Source of the DNA: JADJPO01 sp963828555
GTDB lineage: Bacteria; Actinomycetota; Actinomycetes; Actinomycetales; Kineosporiaceae
Reading direction: 5' to 3'
Length of the DNA: 64,000 nt
Assembly (NCBI GenBank): GCA_963828555.1
Contig: CAWHEL010000004.1
Coordinates: forward strand, 1,860,001 to 1,924,000
Shown: piece after piece, positions 8,855-17,105 of the stretch
Position numbering within the stretch: position 1 is the stretch's first letter
How the letters are laid out: every line of letters begins with the position of its first letter
Translations under genes and position numbers: made by a program
Notes under the pieces: generated by a model
Database searches by the model: none
What the model was told of the DNA's origin: nothing
What the model saw: only the letters and a program-made list of their open reading frames with translations

Positions 8855-11638
8855 GTGGCACGTCTGCTCGTCGTCTCCCGGTCGATGGCGCTGGCAATGC
8901 GACTCGCCGATGTGCACGAGGTGATCGAGCACCCGGTGGAGGCGATCGATCAGGTCGCGCCGGGTCCCGACGTGGATGTGGTCGTGCTCGACGTCGGCGA
9001 ACCCGCCGCCGCGATCTACGCCCTCGACCGGCTGCGGGCGACCGGTGACACTACGCCGGTGCTCATCGTCTCCGGCTATCAGCCTGCCTGGGCCGGCCTG
9101 GTGGCGGTCGACCTGCCCGACGTCGTGGTGGTGCCGCTGCCGATCACCCGAGCCGCCCTGCTGGACGGCGTCTCCGATCTCGCAGCCACCCGGTCGCGTC
9201 CTGAGGTGGTGGTCCTGCCGACCGAGCCTGCCACCCCACGGCCGACCTTCCCCGAACTGGCCTTCCCCGACTGGGACGCCCGCTCCCCCGAGCCGGTGCC
9301 TGCAGCACCAGCGCAGGTGGATCTGCCGGAGGAGCAGGAACAGACCGCCGCCGGGTGGATGGCTCCGTTCGCCGCTCCGGCGGGGCGCGACGAACCGGCC
9401 GCGTGGGCGATGCGCCCGGCTCCGACCTCTCCCGTGATCGATGTCGAGGACACCGGTCTGGACGACGCCGCCGTGGGCGAGGGCCAGGACGTCGCAGACG
9501 CGTCCACCTCGAACTCCTCGCCGCCGCTGCCCACCCTGGACGGCGGCCTGGGCTGGGAGCGGCTGATCTCCCCGGCCCGACAGGCGTGGGCCGAACCGTC
9601 TGCCGGGCCGGCGCAAAGCGTGGAATCGATCGCGCAGGAGCAGGTGTCCCAGCCCATCGCGGAACCGGTCGCCGCAGCGACACCCGTTCCGGTGGTTGAG
9701 CAGGTGGGGGAACCGGTGGCGGACACCTCGGTGTTCACCCCGGCTGCCGTCGAGACACCGGGCGCCTTCACGGCTCCCGAGCAGGCCGACGCGCCGGCCG
9801 GGCACCGCCGTCGCGGAGGAGGTGCGCTGTGGAGCCCGCCGTGGCTCCGTCGTCCTCATCAGCGCACCCCGGCCCTGCCCGAGCGACCGGAACAGGACAC
9901 GGACCGAGCCGCGGAACCCGCCGCCGTGACCCCGGACATGGTGCTGCAGCCCTCACCCTGGCTCGGGGCCGAGCCGGACCTCGTGACCGAGGTGGATGTC
10001 GAGGCGCGGCCCGCAGTGCCTCAGCCGCCTCCGCTTCCCCTGCCGCAGCAGGGCCCGCCGCAGCTGCCGTCGCCCCTACCCCCGCCGTTGCCCGCGCCGC
10101 CCCTGCCTCTCGCGGTGGCTCGCACTCTGTTCGAACCGCCGCCGCTGTCGCCACCGACGCCGCCGTCGGTCGCGGCTGCCGTGCCGGTGCCGGTGATCCA
10201 GCCGCCGCCGCTGCCGACCCGGTTGGTGCGGGAATCCTCCGTGGCCCCTGTCGACGAGCCCCCAGTCGACAACGAGCCCGTCGCCGATGAGCCCGTCGCC
10301 GATGAGCCCGTCGATGAGACTCCGGCAGTGGACGAGGCCCCCACCCTGGCCCGTCGGGATTCCTCTGCCCCGGCGATGAGCCTGGGCGCTGTGGACACCC
10401 GTTCGCTGATCCTCCCCTTCACCCCTCCGCGGGAGGAGCCGGCCTCGGCACTCGAGAACGGCTGGGCCGGACAGAACTTCGACTGGTGGAGCGGGCTCGC
10501 CGGTGGCCTGTTCTCGCCGGCAACCGCTGCGCCGGCGCCTGAGAGCGACCAACCCGCGCCCGTCGTGGACGAACCCGTTGCCGACGAACCCGTTGCCGAC
10601 GAACCCGTTGCCGACGAACCGGCTGCCGACGAGGCGGAATCCGGCCTCGACGATGTGATCCGCGACGAACCGGAACCCCCGATCGCGGATGAGGCGTCGG
10701 ATGACTTCTCCCCCGCCCACGAACCCGCCGACGTCCCGTCGGCCCCAGCCGAGATGCCCGTTGCCGAGGTGCCCGTCGGCGAGGACGTGTCCGACGAGAG
10801 CACCGCCGAGGCGCCGCGCTGGGATGAGTCCGGCTGGGAGCCCCTCCCGGCGGGCGACACCGTGGACGCCCCCGAGCAGGCCGAACAGGCCGAGCAGGCG
10901 ACCGAGGAACGCACACCGGAGCCGCCGTCCCTGCCGGAGTCGATCACTGCGCCCGAGCCGCCGGCCCTTCCCGAGCCCCCGGCCCTGCTCCAGCTTCCTG
11001 CCCTCCCCGAGCCCCAGGCCCCGCTGCGCCCGCCCCCCCTCCCCGAGCCGATCACCCACCACGATCGGCAGGCCGAGCCCGTCGCGGCTGTGGAGCCCGA
11101 CTCCCCTGGATCGGCTGCCACGGCCTTGATCCCGCTGGTGACCGGATTGACCGAGCGGATCGGCGACCTCTTCGGCGTCGCCGACACCGCGCAGGCCCTC
11201 GCCGACGAGATCGTCGAGCGGGCCGACGCCGGCGCCGCCGCCGTCCTCGTGCCCGATGGTGGGGTCTGGCGGGTCAGCGGTGGGGTGGGCCTACGGCCGC
11301 TGGAGCGCCGCCTCGTGCTCGACGGCAGCCACTGGCTGGTCTCCGAGATCGCCATCGGCGGCCGGGCACTGTTGGTTGAGGACACCGACGTGGTGCGGAG
11401 CAAGCTTGCCGGTGCACCCCTGGCCGCCTGGCGTCACCTGCTAGCCGTCCCGATCCCCGAGGTGCGCGCCGCCGTCGTCCTGGCCCGCGGCTACGAAGCC
11501 GGTCCGTTCAGCGAACGTGACCTCGGGGCCGTCGTGGAACCGGTGCGCGAAGGGGCCGTCCTGCTGCAGTCAGCCCTGCAGACCCGGCACCTGGCACGCC
11601 TGCTCGCACCACTGCGTGAAGTCGATCCGTCGCACTGA
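8855..11638 (+). CDS. Large signalling protein: degenerate receiver domain, long Pro/Glu repeat linker, GAF-like C-terminus
   Basis: A 927-residue protein. Residues 1-115 resemble a response-regulator receiver: an Asp at the usual phospho-site context (VVVLDVGEP) and a PLP near the end, but the N-terminal acidic pair is absent (LLVVSRSM). Residues about 120-760 are low-complexity, rich in Pro, Ala, Glu and Val, with tandem VADEP repeats. The last 165 residues look like a GAF domain (LIPLVTGLTERI to LREVDPSH). There is no signal peptide. The GTG start at 8855 has an AAGGGG site upstream. It is followed after 31 bases by a histidine kinase and then a NarL regulator, so it probably acts as scaffold or sensor for that pair. 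No characterised homologue is recognised. Confidence 0.75.
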   Translation: MARLLVVSRSMALAMRLADVHEVIEHPVEAIDQVAPGPDVDVVVLDVGEPAAAIYALDRLRATGDTTPVLIVSGYQPAWAGLVAVDLPDVVVVPLPITRAALLDGVSDLAATRSRPEVVVLPTEPATPRPTFPELAFPDWDARSPEPVPAAPAQVDLPEEQEQTAAGWMAPFAAPAGRDEPAAWAMRPAPTSPVIDVEDTGLDDAAVGEGQDVADASTSNSSPPLPTLDGGLGWERLISPARQAWAEPSAGPAQSVESIAQEQVSQPIAEPVAAATPVPVVEQVGEPVADTSVFTPAAVETPGAFTAPEQADAPAGHRRRGGGALWSPPWLRRPHQRTPALPERPEQDTDRAAEPAAVTPDMVLQPSPWLGAEPDLVTEVDVEARPAVPQPPPLPLPQQGPPQLPSPLPPPLPAPPLPLAVARTLFEPPPLSPPTPPSVAAAVPVPVIQPPPLPTRLVRESSVAPVDEPPVDNEPVADEPVADEPVDETPAVDEAPTLARRDSSAPAMSLGAVDTRSLILPFTPPREEPASALENGWAGQNFDWWSGLAGGLFSPATAAPAPESDQPAPVVDEPVADEPVADEPVADEPAADEAESGLDDVIRDEPEPPIADEASDDFSPAHEPADVPSAPAEMPVAEVPVGEDVSDESTAEAPRWDESGWEPLPAGDTVDAPEQAEQAEQATEERTPEPPSLPESITAPEPPALPEPPALLQLPALPEPQAPLRPPPLPEPITHHDRQAEPVAAVEPDSPGSAATALIPLVTGLTERIGDLFGVADTAQALADEIVERADAGAAAVLVPDGGVWRVSGGVGLRPLERRLVLDGSHWLVSEIAIGGRALLVEDTDVVRSKLAGAPLAAWRHLLAVPIPEVRAAVVLARGYEAGPFSERDLGAVVEPVREGAVLLQSALQTRHLARLLAPLREVDPSH
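10271..10312 (+). repeat. 15-bp coding tandem repeat (GAGCCCGTCGCC GAT type), about 2.8 units
   Basis: Units of 15 bases, consensus GATGAGCCCGTCGCC, run in frame and encode the pentapeptide DEPVA. They lie in the linker of the 927-residue signalling protein and are the same peptide repeat as the set near 10568, but with different synonymous codons, so the two tracts expanded independently. Confidence 0.85.
10568..10627 (+). repeat. 15-bp coding tandem repeat (GACGAACCCGTTGCC), four units
   Basis: Three identical 15-base units GACGAACCCGTTGCC and a fourth with two changes encode DEPVA repeats in the same protein. Exact repetition at DNA level indicates recent slippage expansion, and unit number is likely to vary among strains. 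Confidence 0.9.
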
Positions 11639-11669
11639 GTATTCAACTCTGGCCCGTTCGGGGTCTCGG

Positions 11670-13352
11670 GTGTGGCAGATTACCCACGTGCGCGCAATTG
11701 GCCGACGCTGGGACACCAGGTACTGGGCTCTCCTCGCCCGTGCCCTGGCGATCGCGCTCGGCGCCGGTCTGACCGCACTGCACGGAGAGCCGTTCGCGGC
11801 TCTGTTGATCGCCGTCCTGCTCACCCTGGTCGCAGCGATCGGGTGTGCCCGGCGCCCCCGCGCGGCCCCCGACTGGTGGCTTCCGGTCACTGAGACCCTG
11901 GCCGCATCGCTCGTCGTCGGCGCCCTCGCGCCGTCCGGGGCAGCGTTCGTGCCCTACCTGCTGCTGCCGGTGATCTGCGCCGGGGTGAACCACGGGATCC
12001 GCGCCGCGCTCACCGCCTTCGCGATCGCCGCAGTGGTGCTGGGCGCCACGACGCTGCTGGTGCCGCCGTCCGGCGTCCGACCGGCCACCACACCACTGAC
12101 CCACCCGCTGTACTGGCTGCCTCTGCTGGGTGCGGCCGCCCTGGTCTCGGGATGGGCCCAGCGGATGGCGCGAGTGGAACGACCACTGGTCGAACCCGCC
12201 TACGCCGACGCCCACCGGCTGCTCTCCGAACTCAACCTGGTTGCCCGCCAGCTCAGTCTCGGACTCGACCCGCACACCCTGGCGATGGCCCTGGTCGAGG
12301 AACTGCAGGGCATCGCCGAGGGGGCCCGGGCCACCGTGCTGGTGCGTTCAGCCGCGGGGCGGTTCGTGCCCGTGGTCGGCGACTCCCCCAACCCGCTGAC
12401 CGAGTCGGTCGTGCTCGACGCCTGGGTGGCGGCCGACCTGGTGCGTCGAGGTCGCAGCGGGGTCACCGTGCTGGCGCTGCCCGTGCTGATGGGCGAGCGC
12501 GTGGTCGGCGTCGTCGTCCTCGCCGACACCACCGGGGCCCGCTCGCTGGACGACGAGTCGGTGCAGGCGTGCCGGGCCGCGATCGCCCAGGCCGGCCCCC
12601 GCCTGGCCTCGGCGCTGCTCTTCGACGACGTGCGCCGGCTGGCCACGGTGGACGAGCGGCACCGGCTGGCGCGCGAGATCCACGACGGGATCGCCCAGGA
12701 CATGGCCTCGGTCGGCTATCAGATCGACGACATCGCCAGCGACGCGCCCGATGCGGTCGCCGACCGGTTGCACTCGCTGCGCGAGCACCTGACCACCCTG
12801 GTCACCGAGCTGCGACTGAGCATCTTCGACCTGCGGGCAGGCGTGGACGAGACGATCGGCCTGGCCCGGACCCTGGGCGACTACGTGCAGCGAGTGGGCA
12901 AGCAGTCCGGATTCATCGTGCACGTCTCCACCGACGAGTCACCGCACCGGCTCCCCCTGGCCACCGAGGTCGAACTGCTGCGGATCGTGCAGGAGGCGGT
13001 GACCAACGTGCGTCGGCACGCCGGGGCGAGCAACCTCTGGCTCACCGTGGCGGTCGATCCCCCCCGGGCCCACGTGGTGGTCGCGGACGACGGTCGCGGG
13101 CTCTCCGCACCTCGCCCCGACAGCATGGGCATCACCGGGATGAAGGAACGCGCGACCCGGATCGGGGCGAACCTGTCGGTGCGCAACCGCACCGAGGCAC
13201 GCGGAACCGTCGTCGAGATCCTGCTGGAACCCAACCCGACGTCTCTTCGCAGCAGTACGTCGATCACAGATTCGAGAGGTAGTGAGGTCATGGCAGACTC
13301 GCCGGGCGGTACGGGATCCACGGGATCCCGTCACCCAGGAGGCACATCGTGA
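11670..13352 (+). CDS. Membrane sensor histidine kinase, HisKA_3 (NarX/DesK-type)
   Basis: A 560-residue kinase. The N-terminal 175 residues hold about five or six hydrophobic helices. A GAF-like domain follows (roughly residues 190-315), then a HisKA_3 dimerisation domain with the phospho-acceptor in AREIHDGIAQDM (His near residue 338). A GHKL ATPase follows, with N-box EAVTNVRRHA and G-box DDGRG, then GITGMKER. It would phosphorylate the NarL regulator encoded next, whose GTG overlaps this gene's TGA. Start uncertain: GTG 11670 and GTG 11688 both place a basic segment before the first helix. The Ser/Thr/Gly tail after the ATPase domain is low-complexity. Confidence 0.88.
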   Translation: MWQITHVRAIGRRWDTRYWALLARALAIALGAGLTALHGEPFAALLIAVLLTLVAAIGCARRPRAAPDWWLPVTETLAASLVVGALAPSGAAFVPYLLLPVICAGVNHGIRAALTAFAIAAVVLGATTLLVPPSGVRPATTPLTHPLYWLPLLGAAALVSGWAQRMARVERPLVEPAYADAHRLLSELNLVARQLSLGLDPHTLAMALVEELQGIAEGARATVLVRSAAGRFVPVVGDSPNPLTESVVLDAWVAADLVRRGRSGVTVLALPVLMGERVVGVVVLADTTGARSLDDESVQACRAAIAQAGPRLASALLFDDVRRLATVDERHRLAREIHDGIAQDMASVGYQIDDIASDAPDAVADRLHSLREHLTTLVTELRLSIFDLRAGVDETIGLARTLGDYVQRVGKQSGFIVHVSTDESPHRLPLATEVELLRIVQEAVTNVRRHAGASNLWLTVAVDPPRAHVVVADDGRGLSAPRPDSMGITGMKERATRIGANLSVRNRTEARGTVVEILLEPNPTSLRSSTSITDSRGSEVMADSPGGTGSTGSRHPGGTS

Positions 13353-14002
13353 CGAGCGTGCAGGATCAGATCACCGTGCTCCTCGTCGACGACCACCAGC
13401 TGATCCGCGAGGGTCTGCGGCGAGCCTTCGACCGGGCCGGCGACGTCGAGGTGGTCGGCGAGGCCGCCACCGTCGCCGAGGCCGTGGACGCTCTGCACCG
13501 GCTCAGCCCGGATGTTCTGGTCACCGATGTGCGGCTGCCGGACGGCGACGGGATCGCCCTCGCCGAGAAGGCGCGCAAGTCCACCCCTGCCCTGGGCGTG
13601 GTGGTGCTGACCATGTACGCCGGTGACGACAAGCTGTTCGCCGCCCTCGACGCCGGGGCCTCGGCCTTTGTGGGCAAGGACGCCCCAGCCGAGGAAGTGG
13701 TCGCAGCCGCCAGGCATGCGGCGGCCAACCCGCGCGCCTTCACCGCCCGCGACCTGGCCGATGCCATGCAGCGCCGGATGAACGCCCCCGCCGGGCCCAA
13801 ACTGTCCCCCCGCGAACGCGAGGTGCTGGACCTGCTGGTGGACGGGCTGGCGATCTCCCAGATCGCCCGCCGGCTCTACATCAGCGAATCGACCGCCAAG
13901 ACCCACGTCGCGAACATCTACGAGAAACTCGGTGCCGGTAACCGGGCCCAGGCCGTGATGGCTGCAGTACGGCTGGGACTGGTCAAAGGCCAGAGCGAAT
14001 AG
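13349..14002 (+). CDS. NarL/FixJ-family response regulator
   Basis: A 217-residue two-domain regulator. The receiver has the acidic pair in VDDHQLIREG, the phospho-acceptor Asp60 in VTDVRLPDGDG, Thr in VLTMYAG and Lys in VGKDAP. The C-terminal LuxR-type helix-turn-helix reads LSPREREVLDLLVDG to YISESTAKTHVANIYEKL, so it should be a DNA-binding transcription factor. Its GTG start overlaps the histidine kinase stop (GTGA), making an obvious cognate pair. An Flp pilin gene begins ten bases after its stop, so pilin expression is a candidate target, although this is inference. Confidence 0.93.
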   Translation: MTSVQDQITVLLVDDHQLIREGLRRAFDRAGDVEVVGEAATVAEAVDALHRLSPDVLVTDVRLPDGDGIALAEKARKSTPALGVVVLTMYAGDDKLFAALDAGASAFVGKDAPAEEVVAAARHAAANPRAFTARDLADAMQRRMNAPAGPKLSPREREVLDLLVDGLAISQIARRLYISESTAKTHVANIYEKLGAGNRAQAVMAAVRLGLVKGQSE

Positions 14003-14012
14003 GACTGCCCTC

Positions 14013-14165
14013 GTGATCGGATCCCTCCTCCGAACGCTGGCCCGCCCGTCACAGGACCGTGGCGCCTCTGCGGTCGAGTACGGGCTGATGGTGGCCGCGA
14101 TCGCCGCGGTCGTGATCGGTGTCGTGATCGGGCTGAGCACCCTGGTCGTGGCCTCGTTACCCTGA
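14013..14165 (+). CDS. flp: Flp/Fap family type IVb pilin, 50 residues
   Basis: A short gene encoding 50 residues. A basic leader ending in RPSQDRG is followed by the Flp prepilin signature G|ASAVEYGLM, with Glu at +5 and Tyr at +6 of the mature protein, and then one long hydrophobic helix rich in Ala, Val and Ile. This is the subunit pattern of Tad/Flp pili, in which TadV-type peptidase cuts after the Gly. The GTG start lies ten bases after the response regulator stop, and the next gene (GT87-like) begins four bases after its TGA. No tad assembly genes (tadA, tadB, tadC, prepilin peptidase) occur in the window, so the pilin is an orphan here. Confidence 0.85.
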   Translation: MIGSLLRTLARPSQDRGASAVEYGLMVAAIAAVVIGVVIGLSTLVVASLP

Positions 14166-14169
14166 CCGG

Positions 14170-15552
14170 GTGCTCGAGCGACGCGGTGCTCCCCTGGCGG
14201 CCTGCGCCGTCGTCGCCGGAATGGGCGTCGCGACCTACAGCGTGGTGCGCTACCGGCCCGCCATCGTGCTCGCGTACACGGTGCTGGCGGTGCTGCTCGC
14301 CGCTGTGCTGGCCACCCGACCACTCTGGGCGCACCGCGCGGGAGCCGGGTGGTCCGTGGAGGCCGGGGGCACCCGCCGGGTCGTCCTGGACCGCTGGACG
14401 CCCGCCGTCGGCCTGATCGCCGCGGCGGCGGCGACCTGGGCCGTGCCCACCTTCACCTACCTCACCCCGGCGGACGCCGCCCGAGTGCGCCTGGTCCTCG
14501 TACTCGCGACGATCGGCGCCGCCGTCCTGGTCCTCCTGCCGTGGCGCCACGGCGGGGACGCCGCCCTGGCGGTGGCACTGGCCGGGTATCTGGCCGCCTC
14601 CGCCCTGCTGATCCTGGGCGACCCGGCTCCGGCGATCGACGTCTGGTACACCCTGCAGGGCGCCGCGGACTCCCTCGGCGAGGGTCGCAACATCTATCGC
14701 GACGTGTGGGCGGGCCCGCCCGGGGTGATGGCCGCGTTCACCTACCTGCCCTGGACGGCGCTGCTGCTCGCTCCGGCGCGGTGGCTCACCGGGGACGTCC
14801 GGGTGGGCCTGGTGGTGCTGACGATCCTGGCTGCGCTGGCGGTGCGTGCCCTGGCCGGCCGGGCCGGCACGGGAGCCGAGCCGGCACGGGTCACGGCCGG
14901 GGTGGCGGCGCTGATACTTCTGCTGCCCGGAACGGCCACCCAGGTCGAACAGGCCTGGACCGAGCCGATGCTGTTCGCCTGCCTGGCCGGGGCCGCCCTC
15001 GCCCTGACCCGGCGGCGCTACACCGCCGCCGTCGTCCTGCTGGCCGTGGGCCTGGCCTGCAAGCAGCACTTGGCCCTGGTGCTGCCCCTGCTCGCCGCCT
15101 GGCCCCGATTCGGGGTGCGGCGCACGGTGATCACGGCCCTGACCGCGGGAGTCGCCGTGGCACCCTGGCTGATCGCCGACCCTCGAGCCATGATCGACGA
15201 CACGGTGCTGCTGCTGGTCCGCTACCCCCCGATGCGCTTCGCGGACAGCCTCTACCTGCTCGCGATCAACGAGACCGGCTGGACCCCGCCGTTCTGGCTC
15301 ACCGGGGCGATCACCGTGCTCACCGTGGCCGCCGTGTGCCTCGTGATCCGTCGGCGCGACCCGGCTCCGGCCGAACTGCTCGGGTGGGCCGCACTGGTGC
15401 TACTGGTGGCGAATCTGGTCAACAAGCAGGCGTTCTACAACCAGTACTGGCTGGCGGGAGCACTCGTGCTGCTCGCCCTGGCGGCCGCGGCCGGCCCCGG
15501 GGGAACTGCCTGGTCTCAGCGGCCTCAGACCCGCACCGCGGAGATGAGCTGA
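14170..15552 (+). CDS. Integral membrane glycosyltransferase, GT87/DUF2029 type (polyprenol-phosphate-mannose dependent)
   Basis: A 460-residue polytopic membrane protein with about ten hydrophobic helices. After the second or third helix there is a periplasmic loop with DVWYTLQGAADSL and NIYRDVWAGPPG, the acidic-residue region characteristic of GT-C enzymes of the GT87 group. Relatives such as Rv2181 of M. tuberculosis add alpha-1,2-mannose to lipomannan and lipoarabinomannan using polyprenyl-phosphate mannose, and Rv2181 lies at the corresponding place. The start is GTG 14170. Its 3' end overlaps the convergent NlpC/P60 gene by 28 bases. Exact donor and acceptor are inferred, not seen. Confidence 0.82.
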   Translation: MLERRGAPLAACAVVAGMGVATYSVVRYRPAIVLAYTVLAVLLAAVLATRPLWAHRAGAGWSVEAGGTRRVVLDRWTPAVGLIAAAAATWAVPTFTYLTPADAARVRLVLVLATIGAAVLVLLPWRHGGDAALAVALAGYLAASALLILGDPAPAIDVWYTLQGAADSLGEGRNIYRDVWAGPPGVMAAFTYLPWTALLLAPARWLTGDVRVGLVVLTILAALAVRALAGRAGTGAEPARVTAGVAALILLLPGTATQVEQAWTEPMLFACLAGAALALTRRRYTAAVVLLAVGLACKQHLALVLPLLAAWPRFGVRRTVITALTAGVAVAPWLIADPRAMIDDTVLLLVRYPPMRFADSLYLLAINETGWTPPFWLTGAITVLTVAAVCLVIRRRDPAPAELLGWAALVLLVANLVNKQAFYNQYWLAGALVLLALAAAAGPGGTAWSQRPQTRTAEMS

Positions 15553-16601
15553 CCCAGGCGGGCAGGGGCCACTCGGATCACGTCCCCGGTGTGCGGCGCG
15601 TGGATCATCAGACCCTTGCCCAGGTACATGCCCATGTGGTTGTAGCCGTTGAAGAACAGCAGGTCCCCCGGCAGCAGGGACGAGGCGGAGACCCTGGTGC
15701 CGCGGCGGGCCTGCATCGCGGCGTTGTGCGGCAGGGACACCCCCGCCTTAGCCCAGGCAGCCAGGGTCAGCCCACTGCAGTCGAAGCTGCCCGGGCCATC
15801 GCCACCCCACCGGTACGGCTTGCCGAGTTGGGCGCAGGCGTGGTCGATCGCGGTCTGGGCGCGGGCGTTGGGAGCGGCGACACCGACGTCCTTGCAGTCG
15901 AGCATGCCGTTGGCCGGCACCGCGATGCCCAGCTTCTCGAGGGCGTCACGGTCCAGGGTCCGGCTGACCCGGGTGATCGCCGCACGCTGGGTGCCGTCCA
16001 GGCGGGACAGCAGTTGCCGGGACTGGGAGAGCTTGGCCTCGACCTGCTTCTTCAAGGTGGCCAGCGCGGCGGTCTCGGTGGTGAGCTGCTTGCGCTGCGC
16101 GGCGAGCTCAGCCTGATCGTCGGCGAGGTGCTTCTGCGCGGCGACCAGGGCTGCCACGGCCTCGGCCTGGCGATCACTCAAGGTGGAGCGCAGCCCGGTG
16201 GCAGCGAGCATGGTCTGCGGGTCGTCGTCCAGGAAGATGCTCAGGGCCTGCAGATCGCCGGCCTTGTAGGTCTCGGCGGCGAGGCGGCCCAGGGCTGCCC
16301 GGGCCTCGTCCACCCGCTTCTGCTGCTGCTTCACCCGCGCGGTGGAGGCCTGCAGCAGAACGCTGACGCTCTTCAGCTTCTCGCGCGTGGCGTTGTACTT
16401 CTCGGTCGCTTCCTCGGCCTGTTCCTGCAGGGCCTCGACCTGCTTGCGCACCGTTTCGAGGTCCGGAGCGGGCGCGGCCGACGCACCGATGACGCCAGCG
16501 GCGAGAGCGAGAACGGCGATGATCACCGCTGCCATCCCCCGCCGCGCAGCCCTGTGCAGGACCGTGCCGGGCGTGCCATCCCCGTGAGGGTGCAGGGACA
16601 C
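15525..16601 (-). CDS. Secreted NlpC/P60 peptidoglycan endopeptidase with coiled-coil domain
   Basis: A 358-residue cell-wall hydrolase predicted to cut the stem peptide between D-Glu and diaminopimelate. It has an N-terminal signal peptide (basic RAARRG, hydrophobic core AAVIIAVLALAAGVIG, cleavage after ASA), then a coiled coil of about 190 residues. The NlpC/P60 domain has catalytic Cys near residue 275 (DCSGLT), His near 322 (YNHMGMYLG) and a third polar residue in IHAPH. GTG 16601 is preferred because it leaves a normal signal peptide; TTG 16640 is the alternative. The layout matches the RipD/Rv2190c-like proteins found at this place in M. tuberculosis. Confidence 0.9.
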   Translation of the reverse strand: MSLHPHGDGTPGTVLHRAARRGMAAVIIAVLALAAGVIGASAAPAPDLETVRKQVEALQEQAEEATEKYNATREKLKSVSVLLQASTARVKQQQKRVDEARAALGRLAAETYKAGDLQALSIFLDDDPQTMLAATGLRSTLSDRQAEAVAALVAAQKHLADDQAELAAQRKQLTTETAALATLKKQVEAKLSQSRQLLSRLDGTQRAAITRVSRTLDRDALEKLGIAVPANGMLDCKDVGVAAPNARAQTAIDHACAQLGKPYRWGGDGPGSFDCSGLTLAAWAKAGVSLPHNAAMQARRGTRVSASSLLPGDLLFFNGYNHMGMYLGKGLMIHAPHTGDVIRVAPARLGQLISAVRV

Positions 16602-16777
16602 TGGGCCATCGCTCCGTTCGTCGAACAGGCCCCCCGGCAACCGCGCCGCGAGCGGTCATCGTGACCACGTCGTGACATCTTCGCCGCGACCTTAGCCGTT
16701 CGGCTGAGGCCCGCAAAGACGACTGCGGGAGATGTGACGGACGGTACCCACAAAACATCCCGGTCTGCAGGGGTCTG
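16602..16777. other. Intergenic region upstream of the NlpC/P60 gene
   Basis: This 176-base region should carry the promoter and leader of the cell-wall hydrolase on the minus strand. It contains several GTGAC/GTCAC words and short hairpins, but no motif could be assigned, and the conserved core of a c-di-AMP riboswitch was not found. Confidence 0.4.
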
Positions 16778-17002
16778 CTAGCCGGTTGCGTGTCTCTTGA
16801 GATTGTCATCACGCTGCGTTGAGCTTCCGGGGACGAGACGCAGCGGCGGGACCAGCCCCGACTCGGCCAGGACGGCGATCGCCGCGCGTTCCTCGCCGTC
16901 CAGTTCCAGCCCCAGTTCGGCGGGCGGCCCGAGCAGGACCGTCACTACGCAGCCGCCGCACGCCGGCCCCCGCACCTGACAGGTGTCGCAATCGATGAGC
17001 AC
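16778..17002 (-). CDS. Small cysteine-rich conserved protein
   Basis: A 74-residue protein with cysteines at the N-terminus (DCDTCQVRGPACGGCV, spacing CxxC-x6-CxxC), an acidic helical middle (GEERAAIAVLAESGLVPPLRLV) and a polar tail. The four cysteines suggest a zinc site. It lies between an NlpC/P60 gene and an NYN-domain gene, an arrangement recalled from other actinobacteria. The start is GTG 17002. Function unknown. Confidence 0.7.
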   Translation of the reverse strand: MLIDCDTCQVRGPACGGCVVTVLLGPPAELGLELDGEERAAIAVLAESGLVPPLRLVPGSSTQRDDNLKRHATG

Positions 17003-17105
17003 CGCAGTTCCTCCGTTCCCTCGTCCCGGGAGCTGTTCTCCCCGTCGCCCAGAACGCTAGGTGGAGCCACCGACAACGACCTCGGCGCGAGCCGCCCCGA
17101 CGCGG

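Noticed and set aside
11517..11669. Longer N-terminus for the histidine kinase
   Set aside because: The extension overlaps the end of the preceding gene and lacks membrane or sensor features.
16602..16777. A possible c-di-AMP riboswitch before the NlpC/P60 gene, as in other actinobacterial cell-wall hydrolase genes
   Set aside because: No conserved core sequences could be recognised.
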